NCBI GenBank assembly: GCA_015055815.1
Contig: SVHM01000001.1
Coordinates: 295,774-359,773 of the forward strand
From: Clostridiales bacterium
GTDB taxonomy: Bacteria; Bacillota; Clostridia; Christensenellales; UBA1242
Reading direction: 5' to 3'
Length of the DNA stretch: 64,000 nucleotides
Shown here one piece after another: positions 7,144 through 15,339 of this stretch; position 1 is the first letter of the stretch; each line of letters begins with the position of its first letter. The position numbers and the translations under genes were made by a program. The notes below the pieces were generated by a model. It saw only the letters and a program-made list of their open reading frames with translations, was not told the DNA's origin and did no database searches.

Positions 7144-7575
7144 TTAGACTCCTCCTGTAGAACTAATATTTTTATTTAATAATTTTTTATCGTTATTTTT
7201 CCATTTAGCCGTCATCTTTTTTATGTCTTCAGCTAAATTTTTTAAGGTTCCTAGATTTTCTATATAAGCGTCATTTTTAAAGTCTTCACTTTTTAAAATT
7301 TCATCTATAAGAGCTTCTAGCACCTTACAAGAAACAATTACTTCACGTTGATATTGTCGTCTTATCTCACTTTCATTTAAGTAAGTTAAGCTGCACTCGT
7401 CTGCATTTAATAAAAACTTAAGAATATTGAAAGACAATTCCTTTATTTTGTTTTGTATTATACCGATAGTTTTTTTACCAATATCAATATCAATAATTTG
7501 AACATAACAGCTAAGAGATATTAGTTGTTTTGCTTTCTGAATAACGGATAATTCGTTTTCACAATTTTTATCCAT
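7144..7575 (-). CDS. Candidate Avd-type four-helix-bundle DGR accessory protein
   Basis: 143 aa, nearly all helical. Four amphipathic segments can be drawn (about 8-40, 41-58, 66-95 and 103-127), the third with REVIVSCKVLEALIDEIL and the fourth ending KKMTAKW. This matches the S23/Avd four-helix-bundle plan in length and in the position of the final Trp helix. Avd proteins bind DGR reverse transcriptase and are required for cDNA synthesis; they are usually basic and encoded within the cassette. Here the gene follows the RT with only one small gene between. Assignment is inference from fold pattern and neighbourhood; clear Avd identity is not visible. Confidence 0.45.
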   Translation of the reverse strand: MDKNCENELSVIQKAKQLISLSCYVQIIDIDIGKKTIGIIQNKIKELSFNILKFLLNADECSLTYLNESEIRRQYQREVIVSCKVLEALIDEILKSEDFKNDAYIENLGTLKNLAEDIKKMTAKWKNNDKKLLNKNISSTGGV

Positions 7576-7587
7576 AGCTCACTCTCC

Positions 7588-7794
7588 TTAAGCTTCAACG
7601 AACCAATCTTCACGGATAGAAGTTCTATCCCCTGTCATTTCAGCAATTTCTTCAGCAGTTTTGCCGTCAATCTTATCAACCCAAATTTCACAAGCGTCAT
7701 CAATCTCTCTTTGAGTTAGTTCCCCTCTTGAGAGTTGAGCCATAGCTGCAGCTAACCACTTTTCTTTACTAAACACTTTTTTTGTTTCTGACAT
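7588..7794 (-). CDS. Small protein after the DGR reverse transcriptase (68 aa)
   Basis: The start is set at MSETKK (7794) because GGAGG lies 8 nt upstream; an earlier ATG in the same frame has no RBS. The gene starts inside the RT coding end (overlap of 26 nt), so it is translationally linked to the RT. Acidic, helical, with TQREIDDACEIWVDKI and GKTAEEIAEMTGDR. No family recognised. It may be a DGR accessory or an unrelated phage protein. Confidence 0.65.
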   Translation of the reverse strand: MSETKKVFSKEKWLAAAMAQLSRGELTQREIDDACEIWVDKIDGKTAEEIAEMTGDRTSIREDWFVEA

Positions 7795-8851
7795 AAAGCT
7801 TTCCTCCATTTCTTTTTTTACTATAATTACTTACAATCTTTTTCATTTTCTTCTTAGGTGCATACGGATAAATTTTTAATTTATAAAAGTTATATCCGTT
7901 ACTTATTTGGGCAAGCCAACCAACTAAAGATAAAATTCCCATAGCTTGCTTAAGAGATATGTTGTTGTTCTTTTTACGAACATTCCTAACCCTCCTGCAC
8001 AATCTAAAATAAATTCTACGCCTTAGCTTGATTTTGTTTCTAAAAAACTGAAAACCAACAAAGTCTATCGGTCGTGAATCAATTTTCCAAACTTGCCAAT
8101 TACGCTTAAGTTTTAAGCCTATTTCATTAAGATATTGATTTATAGCTATAACAGCTTTATGTAATTTTCTTTTATTAGAATCTATTAACACCATATCATC
8201 AACATAGCGAACAAAATACTTGATTCTAAGCTGCTCTTTAACAAAATGGTCTAAGCCCTCTAAATAAAAATTACTAAGCCATTGAGAAGTATAATAACCT
8301 ATAGGAAGACAATCTCCTCCGTTCTTCAAGACCATATCTACTAAATTAGTAAATCTTTTATCTTTTACTTTTCGTTTTATCATCTGAGATAATATCTCAG
8401 GCTTTACAGTATTGAAAAATTTAGAAATGTCTAGCTTTGCAACATATCGCATTTTGTGATTATTAAGAGCTTTAACAACAAGTTTTTTAGCTTCTTTTCC
8501 ACCACGATTAGGAACGCTGCCGCAGGTATATTTGTACATACTTTTCATCATAACTTTTTCGAGTTTCATAATTATGAGCCAGTGGATAACCTGGTCTGGA
8601 AAGAATTTAGGTACTGTTATAATTCGTTTCTTCAGGCAAGAATTATCATAAATTTCTTTAGTGTGATTTTCAGATAATTCTACAGTGTCTGATTCAAGCA
8701 TATATTTTAGCTTTTTAGCGAAATAATCAATTCTTTTTAAAACTTTTGCTATGTAATGTCGCTTAGTTTTACCTTTTGCAGCATTACGTATAGCTATTTT
8801 TATTAAATTTGTGTCGCAGATACTATCATACAAATAACCAATTCTTTTCAT
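7769..8851 (-). CDS. DGR reverse transcriptase
   Basis: 360 aa, retron/DGR-type RT. Visible motifs are the palm Asp in AKLDISKFF (about 141), LPIGYYTSQWLSNFYL (about 183-198), the DGR-type GxxxSQ form of motif 4, the catalytic FVRYVDDMVLI (YVDD near 217), and DFVGFQFF (about 262). Basic throughout. The enzyme copies the adjacent template-repeat RNA with errors at adenines and feeds the cDNA into the variable repeat. It lies on the same strand as, and 126 nt downstream of, the template repeat (8977-9082). Frame and motifs are intact, so it should be functional. Confidence 0.93.
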   Translation of the reverse strand: MKRIGYLYDSICDTNLIKIAIRNAAKGKTKRHYIAKVLKRIDYFAKKLKYMLESDTVELSENHTKEIYDNSCLKKRIITVPKFFPDQVIHWLIIMKLEKVMMKSMYKYTCGSVPNRGGKEAKKLVVKALNNHKMRYVAKLDISKFFNTVKPEILSQMIKRKVKDKRFTNLVDMVLKNGGDCLPIGYYTSQWLSNFYLEGLDHFVKEQLRIKYFVRYVDDMVLIDSNKRKLHKAVIAINQYLNEIGLKLKRNWQVWKIDSRPIDFVGFQFFRNKIKLRRRIYFRLCRRVRNVRKKNNNISLKQAMGILSLVGWLAQISNGYNFYKLKIYPYAPKKKMKKIVSNYSKKRNGGKLYVRNKKSV

Positions 8852-8976
8852 AATTTACCTTTTAATCTTCTAGTGGTCTTTCGAGAATTAACCTACTAAA
8901 CCACCCTCTTTGCGAAGTGTTTTTTAGCAAGAGCTATGGATTATGTGTGCTTTTTCAAATAAATATTTTAGATTAA
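8852..8976 (-). other. Spacer between template repeat and RT gene
   Basis: Non-coding. It would be part of the TR-containing RNA, whose 3' flank is known in other DGRs to be needed for priming of cDNA synthesis. It holds GGGTGGTTTAG opposite GACCACTAG, a possible weak stem, and the RBS AAAAGG before the RT start. No other feature is seen. Confidence 0.5.
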
Positions 8977-9082
8977 ATTACGACCGCCGTTGTTCGACCT
9001 AGAGTTAGACACAGCATTGTTACCATTCCAATACCACAACCCAGCCTTAGAACCGTTATCCCAATTCCCACCAACGTGCAAG
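8977..9082 (-). repeat. DGR template repeat (TR)
   Basis: A 106-bp segment aligns without gaps to the 3' coding end of the gene at 9174-10229 (VR 9192-9297, offset 215). It differs at 18 positions, of which 17 are adenines on the minus (sense) strand; 24 adenines are present in all. This adenine-specific pattern is diagnostic of DGR mutagenic retrohoming. AAY codons dominate (Asn positions become Ala, Asp, Tyr, Thr, Leu in the VR). Confidence 0.97.
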
Positions 9083-9141
9083 TGGCAGAGGCGTTGCACA
9101 CACTACCCAAACTTTATTTAATAAAGTCAAATTATAATATC

Positions 9142-9161
9142 AAGGGGGAAGTTTCCCCCTT
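9142..9161. promoter_or_regulatory. DGR hairpin/cruciform downstream of the variable repeat
   Basis: A perfect 9-bp GC-rich stem AAGGGGGAA/TTCCCCCTT with a 2-nt centre, 12 nt beyond the stop codon of the variable protein and 30 bp from the VR end. In the Bordetella phage DGR a stem-loop at the same relative place raises homing efficiency. It could also act as a weak terminator, though there is no T run. Confidence 0.75.
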
Positions 9162-9173
9162 AATTATCCCTCT

Positions 9174-10229
9174 CTAAAGAGGCTTATAACAAAGACGACC
9201 GCCGTAGTCCGACCAAGAGAGAGACACAGCAGTGTAACCAGCCCAAGCCCACAACCCAGCCCTAGAACCGTCACCCCAAGCCCCACCAACGTGCAAGATA
9301 ACTCCGCCGTCAGCATACCAGGAATAATCACAGTAATGTGTAGAGGCTGAACCTCCAAGCTCTGATATGTAGCCTATAAGAGGGTTTTTATCAAAATACT
9401 CAATGCTTTTAATATGCCCCTCTGAAGTTGTTGGTCTATTACCCATATAAGAATATGGCATTGTTGTTTTAGCTCCGTCGTAGCTATTAGGGTCAGTACA
9501 AATATAGACTTTTTCAAGATTAAATGAGATTCCGTCAACAAAAGTCCAAGTGTTACCCCAAAGGTTTTCAATTCCCCTATATTTACAAGCATAAGTGCCT
9601 GTTGAGTTACTTGTTGGAGAGCCGCTAGGTGTTTTTACGTCATCAGTATGACCTGTGGTTAAGGCTGCAGTATTTCCTGAATCAGTAAAGCCTTTCATAA
9701 TTGATTGAGAATTTGTGGTAGCAAATTCAATCAAAAACAACTCTTTTAAAATCATATCTATCAAAAAGTCATATTGTTGATACCCTGCACCATTAGCTTT
9801 ACAAGCAGTCCTCAAGTTGTTAATAGTTATATTTACAAGAACGGTTTGTCCTGTTTTTGAGTAAGCTCTTGTTGAAGAGCCACTAGCCTCATATTTACCA
9901 ACGTCAATATAATCAATCTCGTTGCCTTTACCGTCAATAAATAAAGTTGAGAAACCACTATATCTAGTTCCTGAGATTTGGTGTTTATATGTGCCGTCAG
10001 AATTTTTGGTGATTTTAGCATAAAACTTTGGTATTCTAATAAACACGTTTCCTGCTGAGTCAACAACTTCTTGCATTTCACACCAGGGGAATAGTTTATC
10101 AAAATCACTCTTAATTTCTGATTGTCCCACGCTGTAAGATAAGCCAACGGCGTCATCAGTTCTTGTAAGAGAAACACTTGAGCCGCCTACGTTATCTACA
10201 CCGTAAACTTTACCTTTTTCAAATAACAT
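9174..10229 (-). CDS. DGR variable protein, C-type-lectin/FGE-like fold (phage tip adhesin)
   Basis: 351 aa. The C-terminal half has the features of formylglycine-generating-enzyme/C-type lectin DGR targets: WGNTWTFVDGI near 225-240 and a Trp/Gly-rich end HVGGAWGDGSRAGLWAW with the variable residues in the last 40 positions. The N-terminal part is beta-rich and probably attaches to the virion. It is the last structural gene of the tail block, 23 nt after a fibre-like protein, so it should be the receptor-binding tip diversified by the DGR. Diversification changes about a dozen surface codons. Confidence 0.92.
   Translation of the reverse strand: MLFEKGKVYGVDNVGGSSVSLTRTDDAVGLSYSVGQSEIKSDFDKLFPWCEMQEVVDSAGNVFIRIPKFYAKITKNSDGTYKHQISGTRYSGFSTLFIDGKGNEIDYIDVGKYEASGSSTRAYSKTGQTVLVNITINNLRTACKANGAGYQQYDFLIDMILKELFLIEFATTNSQSIMKGFTDSGNTAALTTGHTDDVKTPSGSPTSNSTGTYACKYRGIENLWGNTWTFVDGISFNLEKVYICTDPNSYDGAKTTMPYSYMGNRPTTSEGHIKSIEYFDKNPLIGYISELGGSASTHYCDYSWYADGGVILHVGGAWGDGSRAGLWAWAGYTAVSLSWSDYGGRLCYKPL
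9192..9297 (-). repeat. DGR variable repeat (VR)
   Basis: Target of mutagenic homing inside the C-terminal coding end of the 351-aa protein. Compared with the TR, 17 of 24 adenines are replaced, and there is one non-adenine change (T to G, plus position 9248 versus 9033). The invariant right part (ACGGCGGTCGT on the sense strand) would serve as the IMH-like recognition end. Confidence 0.97.
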
Positions 10230-10252
10230 AAGTTATCCTCCTAAAATTTTAT

Positions 10253-11710
10253 TTAACCCCCAAGGGCTTTTAATCTTCTATCTATTTCGCCGCCCTTTGT
10301 ACAACTGCTTGCTTGAGTAGCTTTTTCTGCCTGATAGCAAAAAGCTGCATAAACCACGTCCTCAATATTAAACGTTGGCAAAGGTGCACCGTTTTCATAG
10401 ATAATAGTACCTCCGCTTTGAACCATACCTCTCAACTCGTCAATTTCACTACTATGTTGATTTAACAATGACTCTTTTGCTGTTGTAAAACTAGCTGTAG
10501 TATTGTCAAGAATAGTCTTATTGCTATGACTGTGTTTTTTATTTACAGCGTCAGCAAGGTTTTCTTCTGACTGAGAGTATGTATCAAGTAATGATTTATT
10601 GCTATGAGAGTGTCTAGCAGAAGTGTTTTGGTCTATCTTTTGTTTATAAGTGTCAGAAATTTTAAATTTCATTTTATTGTCAGAAGAATCAATATATAAA
10701 CTAATTGTTGTATTATCTCCTGTATATTCATCAATTAAATCTCCGACAGGTATTTCAATGGTGTTATTATTTTCTAATACAAGCATAATTTTTTGTGTAG
10801 AAGAATTGTAATAACCATTTTTAACTAAAAATTCTAAAGGCAAATCTATTGTCATTGTTGAATTGTCTGTCTTTGTAATAGTTAAAACCCCTGTAGTAGA
10901 ATTTAGCTCTATCTTTTTTATAGACGCCTCAACCTTTGTTGACATATTATCAAGAGAGTCTTTTAGAATTTTGGCTTGTTTTGCAGAAACAGGCTTATTT
11001 GTAGCTGTGCTTGTTAAATTGTCAACTATGTCTGAAACATTAACTTTTCCATTAAGATATGTGCAAACGTCATCAATAAAAGCCTTAAGAGTTTTATTAG
11101 TGCGTGTGTTTGCAGTATCAGAAGTTAAACCAACACAATTAACCATTATTTTGGCAGCTAAATTGCAATTAAAAATATCATCAATTAAGTCAGATAGTTT
11201 TTTGCTTTGATTTGTATCATAACTTGCAGGAAGACCTATTTTACTTGCACCTGTATTCCCTAATAAAGTATTTTTATATGTAGTCAGTGCAGTGTTTGCA
11301 CCTGAAATACTTGCTGCAATTCCATTAAGAATTGTTTGTAAAGATTTAAGTTCTTGACCTGACGCAGATTCATAAGCTGTCATATAATTAGCAAGTTTGC
11401 CATTAGTAAAAGCTACAATTATATCCTGAAGACTATATTCAAAATCTTCTTGTTGTTCTGCTGTTGAATCAAGACCTGTAGTAACAACTTTAATAAAACT
11501 AGCAGCGTCATCACTTTTTAATGTTGATTGAATAATATTTATTTTCTCAGCAATAAAAGTTCCAAGCTTGTCAAACCATAATTTTAGATTAGTTGGGTTT
11601 AACCCACCCACACCATAAGGAGCTGTTTTATTTGGCTCGTTTGCCAAAGCAACTACACCCTTACTCTTAATTTCGGTTGGCGTAATGTTTGTAAATTTAT
11701 TCAAGCTCAT
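10253..11710 (-). CDS. Tail fibre / appendage protein (485 aa)
   Basis: An N-terminal 50 residues (NKFTNITPTEIKSKGV...ANEP, WFDKLGTF) resemble virion-attachment segments. The centre is a mix of helices and Thr/Ser-rich beta repeats, with two copies of a collar-like motif (TSARHSHSNKSLLDTYSQ and NKKHSHSNKTILDN, about 363-400). The HSHSNK repeat could bind metal, as His-x-His motifs do in trimeric phage fibres. It is directly upstream of the DGR target and probably links that tip to the tail. No enzymatic motif. Confidence 0.75.
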   Translation of the reverse strand: MSLNKFTNITPTEIKSKGVVALANEPNKTAPYGVGGLNPTNLKLWFDKLGTFIAEKINIIQSTLKSDDAASFIKVVTTGLDSTAEQQEDFEYSLQDIIVAFTNGKLANYMTAYESASGQELKSLQTILNGIAASISGANTALTTYKNTLLGNTGASKIGLPASYDTNQSKKLSDLIDDIFNCNLAAKIMVNCVGLTSDTANTRTNKTLKAFIDDVCTYLNGKVNVSDIVDNLTSTATNKPVSAKQAKILKDSLDNMSTKVEASIKKIELNSTTGVLTITKTDNSTMTIDLPLEFLVKNGYYNSSTQKIMLVLENNNTIEIPVGDLIDEYTGDNTTISLYIDSSDNKMKFKISDTYKQKIDQNTSARHSHSNKSLLDTYSQSEENLADAVNKKHSHSNKTILDNTTASFTTAKESLLNQHSSEIDELRGMVQSGGTIIYENGAPLPTFNIEDVVYAAFCYQAEKATQASSCTKGGEIDRRLKALGG

Positions 11711-11722
11711 AATTATCCTCCT

Positions 11723-14386
11723 CTAGTTTTTATATCTGCCACACACTTGATACCTGAAAGAAATATAATATAAAGCTATAGGTTTCATAAATTCATCAGA
11801 ATAAATATAATACTGTTTTTCAACCCACTGTTTTTCTTTTTCTTTAATTGCAAAAAGGTTTTGGTCGGTTGTGTTAAACGTAAAATTAGAGAAGTCCATA
11901 TCTTCAAAAGAAAACGAACTACTATTTATCCTTGCAATTTGTTCATAAGCTTTTCTATTAGTTCTAACTTTTATCTTTGCAGCAGAGCTTTTAAAAGTTT
12001 TTGTTTTAATTACTGTAGATTTTTTTACAGTATTTTTTGTTAAGTGAGGAATACCACAACAGTCCATTTTTGTAGCACAGCCACAATAAATTGTTCTATC
12101 GTCAAACGTGTAATATTGTAATGGTATTTCTCCGTAAGATTCTCTTTTATCAAAATTAAAGCTACAAACAACTCCGTTTTCAGTTCCAAAAAATATATTT
12201 TCTTCCATATTTTTAATGGTTACAGCCTTTTTAAAAGTTCCTCCGATATTGTTTCCTTTGGTCTCACAAATGTAGGCTTTATAGCCCACAACAAGACCTG
12301 TATCAATATCTTTTATTTCGTGAACTTTAAAATTGACAGCCATAGTGTAATTCATTTCATCAATTTGTATTGAAACGTATTCATTTAGAACAGTGTCTGT
12401 TGCCAACCCATTATCATCAGCAGCATTTATAACTACACCCCTTAAATCTTTAACCTCATTAGAGTCGTATAAATAAACTGAATCAGCTATTTCTAGAGAC
12501 AATTCAATATGATGATTTTCGTTGCCACAAGTACACTTATCAATAGTTGTCTTGCACGCTGTACAATAATGAATTTTAGCCTCTACTAATTCATCAGGAA
12601 TTGTATTAGAATAGTAATATTCAAGGTATTGTCCCTTATAAACACCTACCCCCTCAATGTAATACCACTCATATTGAGGAACGCCTATAGGGTGTACATA
12701 TTTTTGCCTACTATCAGCCATAAATATATTTCCGTCAACGAGCAATATTAAATATCCATTCCACTCTTCTACGATTGCAGACTCTAAATTCATATTTGTA
12801 ATTTTTGCGTCAATCAAACTAGACCTGTGTTCGTTAGCTCTTTCATTTCTAACTGACAACTGACCTACAGCTTCAACACCTAACCTAGATATAAAAATAG
12901 GGTCGTCTAAGAAGTTTACACAGGCACCTAAACAACCTATGCCACTTAAGCCCTGTGAAGACGGATAAATCTTCGGCTGAATATTGGTTCCTGTGGAAGT
13001 TGCTGTATGAAAGTAAGTTGAACCGTCTTGTTGCGTATCATTTTTAAGAACCATAAGAGTATCAGCAACGGTAATCATACCTGTTATAGGTGCAATACCT
13101 ACACCGTCTTGCATATAATTCAAAATACCAAAATACGTAGGGTCAACAAAGCCTGTATTGTTTCTTTCACAATAGAATATATAATTAGGATAAGCTGGGT
13201 TTCCTGAAAAAAATACTCTATTATCATACACGGCAGCTATTGTGCAATCAGTAATCAAATCAGAAATATTTGATATTTCATTAGTAACGCCTGATACACT
13301 TGTAAAGTGTTTTTTTGCAGTAATTTCAACACCTGCATAAAATTCAGGATAATATACATTTTCTGCACCATTTACACCTGCAACCTGTACAGTTTCTTCA
13401 GGCTTTCCTGGAGCAGTTTCAAAAGTAATAGAACCATTAGCCAAATCTACAGTATAATCAGCCCCTAAAGACATTACAACACCATACACTTTTACTTCAG
13501 ATATTTCGTCAAGTTGATTTTCGTTTAGTATAAACTTTTTAACAGTTCCGTCTGCTATAAAAGTGTGTTTAAATTTTGGCTGTAGCATATTACGTTGTTC
13601 TAATTCTGAACCTATATCAGCATTTACGCCATCAGGCACAATATTGATATAAGTTGTTGGAATATAAGCATTATCTAATACATTAGTTAGTGTGTTTCCG
13701 TCATAAACTAAGTAATTCTTGCCGTCAATAACATACAATTTATTATTAAAAATAAAAGACGCACTCCTACGATTATTCATATCGCTGAAAAGGGCGTCTT
13801 GAGTATTTATTACACCCTCTTTATATGACAAAATCAATTCATCTCCCTCAGATAAGCCACTGCTTGCATAAGACAAAACTCTTGTATTTGCATTATAATT
13901 TGTTAGCAAAGTTAAATCTTCGCCGTTAGGTTTAGTCAAAGCAACAACAGCAGCAACATTTTGAGATAAATTTTGCTCAAATTGGTGGGTGCCATTTATT
14001 GTTGAAGTTGGTGCAGGAACTGTAATAGTTTCATTTAACACAACGTTTACTGTATTTGGGTAGTTATTCCATAAATAAAGTTTATTTCCTGAGTGAATTA
14101 AAACTTTTGTTAAAGTATTTCCATTTTCATCTTTGTGTGAAAAATGAAATATACCATTAACATTATCTTCTTCAGGCAATATAACACGCTTTCTGAAACC
14201 TGGAATTGTCTCTATAGCCTGTCCTTGTCCTGATTGATAATCTCTATACATATTTACAGCATAAGCAAGTCTTTGCTCATTTACTTGAGTATGGTCGCTT
14301 GAAAAGTCAACCCCTCTAAAGTCGCCGTAATATTTATTGTATGTATCTCTTCCTTGTAAGAGATTTTTTGAAGTTTTATAAGCCAT
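11723..14386 (-). CDS. Large tail/nozzle protein (887 aa) with a zinc knuckle
   Basis: The start is placed at MAYKTSKN because GGGTGG precedes that ATG; the in-frame GTG 12 nt earlier lacks an RBS. Predominantly beta, with repeated NxLYLWNNY / IFMADSR / YVIDGKNYLVYDGN blade-like motifs suggesting a propeller or nozzle like podovirus tail tube B proteins. Around residues 605-620 is CxxCx6CTC, the same spacing as in the portal. A second Cys cluster (CGCATKMDCCG) is near 770. Its place between the neck protein and fibre fits a tail nozzle or stopper. Confidence 0.7.
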   Translation of the reverse strand: MAYKTSKNLLQGRDTYNKYYGDFRGVDFSSDHTQVNEQRLAYAVNMYRDYQSGQGQAIETIPGFRKRVILPEEDNVNGIFHFSHKDENGNTLTKVLIHSGNKLYLWNNYPNTVNVVLNETITVPAPTSTINGTHQFEQNLSQNVAAVVALTKPNGEDLTLLTNYNANTRVLSYASSGLSEGDELILSYKEGVINTQDALFSDMNNRRSASFIFNNKLYVIDGKNYLVYDGNTLTNVLDNAYIPTTYINIVPDGVNADIGSELEQRNMLQPKFKHTFIADGTVKKFILNENQLDEISEVKVYGVVMSLGADYTVDLANGSITFETAPGKPEETVQVAGVNGAENVYYPEFYAGVEITAKKHFTSVSGVTNEISNISDLITDCTIAAVYDNRVFFSGNPAYPNYIFYCERNNTGFVDPTYFGILNYMQDGVGIAPITGMITVADTLMVLKNDTQQDGSTYFHTATSTGTNIQPKIYPSSQGLSGIGCLGACVNFLDDPIFISRLGVEAVGQLSVRNERANEHRSSLIDAKITNMNLESAIVEEWNGYLILLVDGNIFMADSRQKYVHPIGVPQYEWYYIEGVGVYKGQYLEYYYSNTIPDELVEAKIHYCTACKTTIDKCTCGNENHHIELSLEIADSVYLYDSNEVKDLRGVVINAADDNGLATDTVLNEYVSIQIDEMNYTMAVNFKVHEIKDIDTGLVVGYKAYICETKGNNIGGTFKKAVTIKNMEENIFFGTENGVVCSFNFDKRESYGEIPLQYYTFDDRTIYCGCATKMDCCGIPHLTKNTVKKSTVIKTKTFKSSAAKIKVRTNRKAYEQIARINSSSFSFEDMDFSNFTFNTTDQNLFAIKEKEKQWVEKQYYIYSDEFMKPIALYYISFRYQVCGRYKN

Positions 14387-14391
14387 ATTTC

Positions 14392-15309
14392 TTACCACCC
14401 ATTAGAACTTTTTATTATAACAGGTGCCGTATATTTTGTTTTCCTTTCTATATCTGCAGCACGTTCTCTATATAAATTCATATAGTATTGTGATTTTTCA
14501 GGTTCATCATCTATCCAAACATAAGCAGCTATAAGTATAGGAAGTAATGTACACAATTCTTCATCAAGGTCAATTTCGGTTTCACTTTCTTCAACGCTAT
14601 CTTCTTGCACTTCAAGACGTGCAGGGTTACGTTCATACAAAACCTTATATTCGCCTTTATTTCCATAAGGAATAAGAATTACACTATTTCCCTCAATTTC
14701 GTATTCTTGATTAAGAACACGATTTTTAGCGTCTTCTTGAATAGGGGGACAACATAAAGCTAAAAAATCATCTACTAAATCTTTCATATCATAACGTGTA
14801 TAAGATTGAAAAGCAGGAATATCATTAACATTATCGCTAAACAAGTGTCTATATAACGCAACATTTCTAACGTTATATATATAATCGCCTGTAAATCTAA
14901 TTCTAATATTTCCACTAACAAAATTGCCACCCTCTTTGATAAAGCCTTTGTAAGCTACAAAAGCTCCTGTAGATGACAGGTTGATTGTAGAGAATATACT
15001 CCACTCATCTGCCTCGCCATTATATTTTTCAATATAAGCAAAGCCGTTGCCGTCAGCCTCAAAATAATATGACTTAGAGTCAGTTGCCTCAAATGTTAGG
15101 TCTTCTAATTTTTCTATTGAAGAAAAAGTTGATTCAGTTACCAAATTTTCAAGTGGTTTATGGTTTATTAAATAGTTTCCTATTGCAGGTCTTAATTTAT
15201 TAACCTGCAATAGTGCCCTATTTGCTGCATAAAAGAACCTATCGTTATCTTCCAAAGAGTCCTCAAACCCTAACTGAGCAACTTGTTTATAAAGCTCAGA
15301 AATAGTCAT
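14392..15309 (-). CDS. Head-tail adaptor/neck protein (305 aa)
   Basis: Starts MTISELYKQVAQLGFED, typical of short helical adaptor starts, followed by a beta-rich centre (FEATDSKSYYFEADGNGFAYI) and a C-terminal helical part containing YMNLYRERAADIERKT, as seen in phage proteins that sit between portal and tail. It lies directly between the capsid gene and the large tail protein. No exact family name is certain. Confidence 0.65.
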   Translation of the reverse strand: MTISELYKQVAQLGFEDSLEDNDRFFYAANRALLQVNKLRPAIGNYLINHKPLENLVTESTFSSIEKLEDLTFEATDSKSYYFEADGNGFAYIEKYNGEADEWSIFSTINLSSTGAFVAYKGFIKEGGNFVSGNIRIRFTGDYIYNVRNVALYRHLFSDNVNDIPAFQSYTRYDMKDLVDDFLALCCPPIQEDAKNRVLNQEYEIEGNSVILIPYGNKGEYKVLYERNPARLEVQEDSVEESETEIDLDEELCTLLPILIAAYVWIDDEPEKSQYYMNLYRERAADIERKTKYTAPVIIKSSNGW

Positions 15310-15339
15310 AATACCCTCCTGTTAAACTAACTTTCTTGA

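Noticed and set aside
9164..10177. Extra minus-frame ORFs over the variable protein (64, 72 and 114 aa)
   Set aside because: They lie in other frames of the certain DGR target gene, lack RBS and have low-complexity composition.
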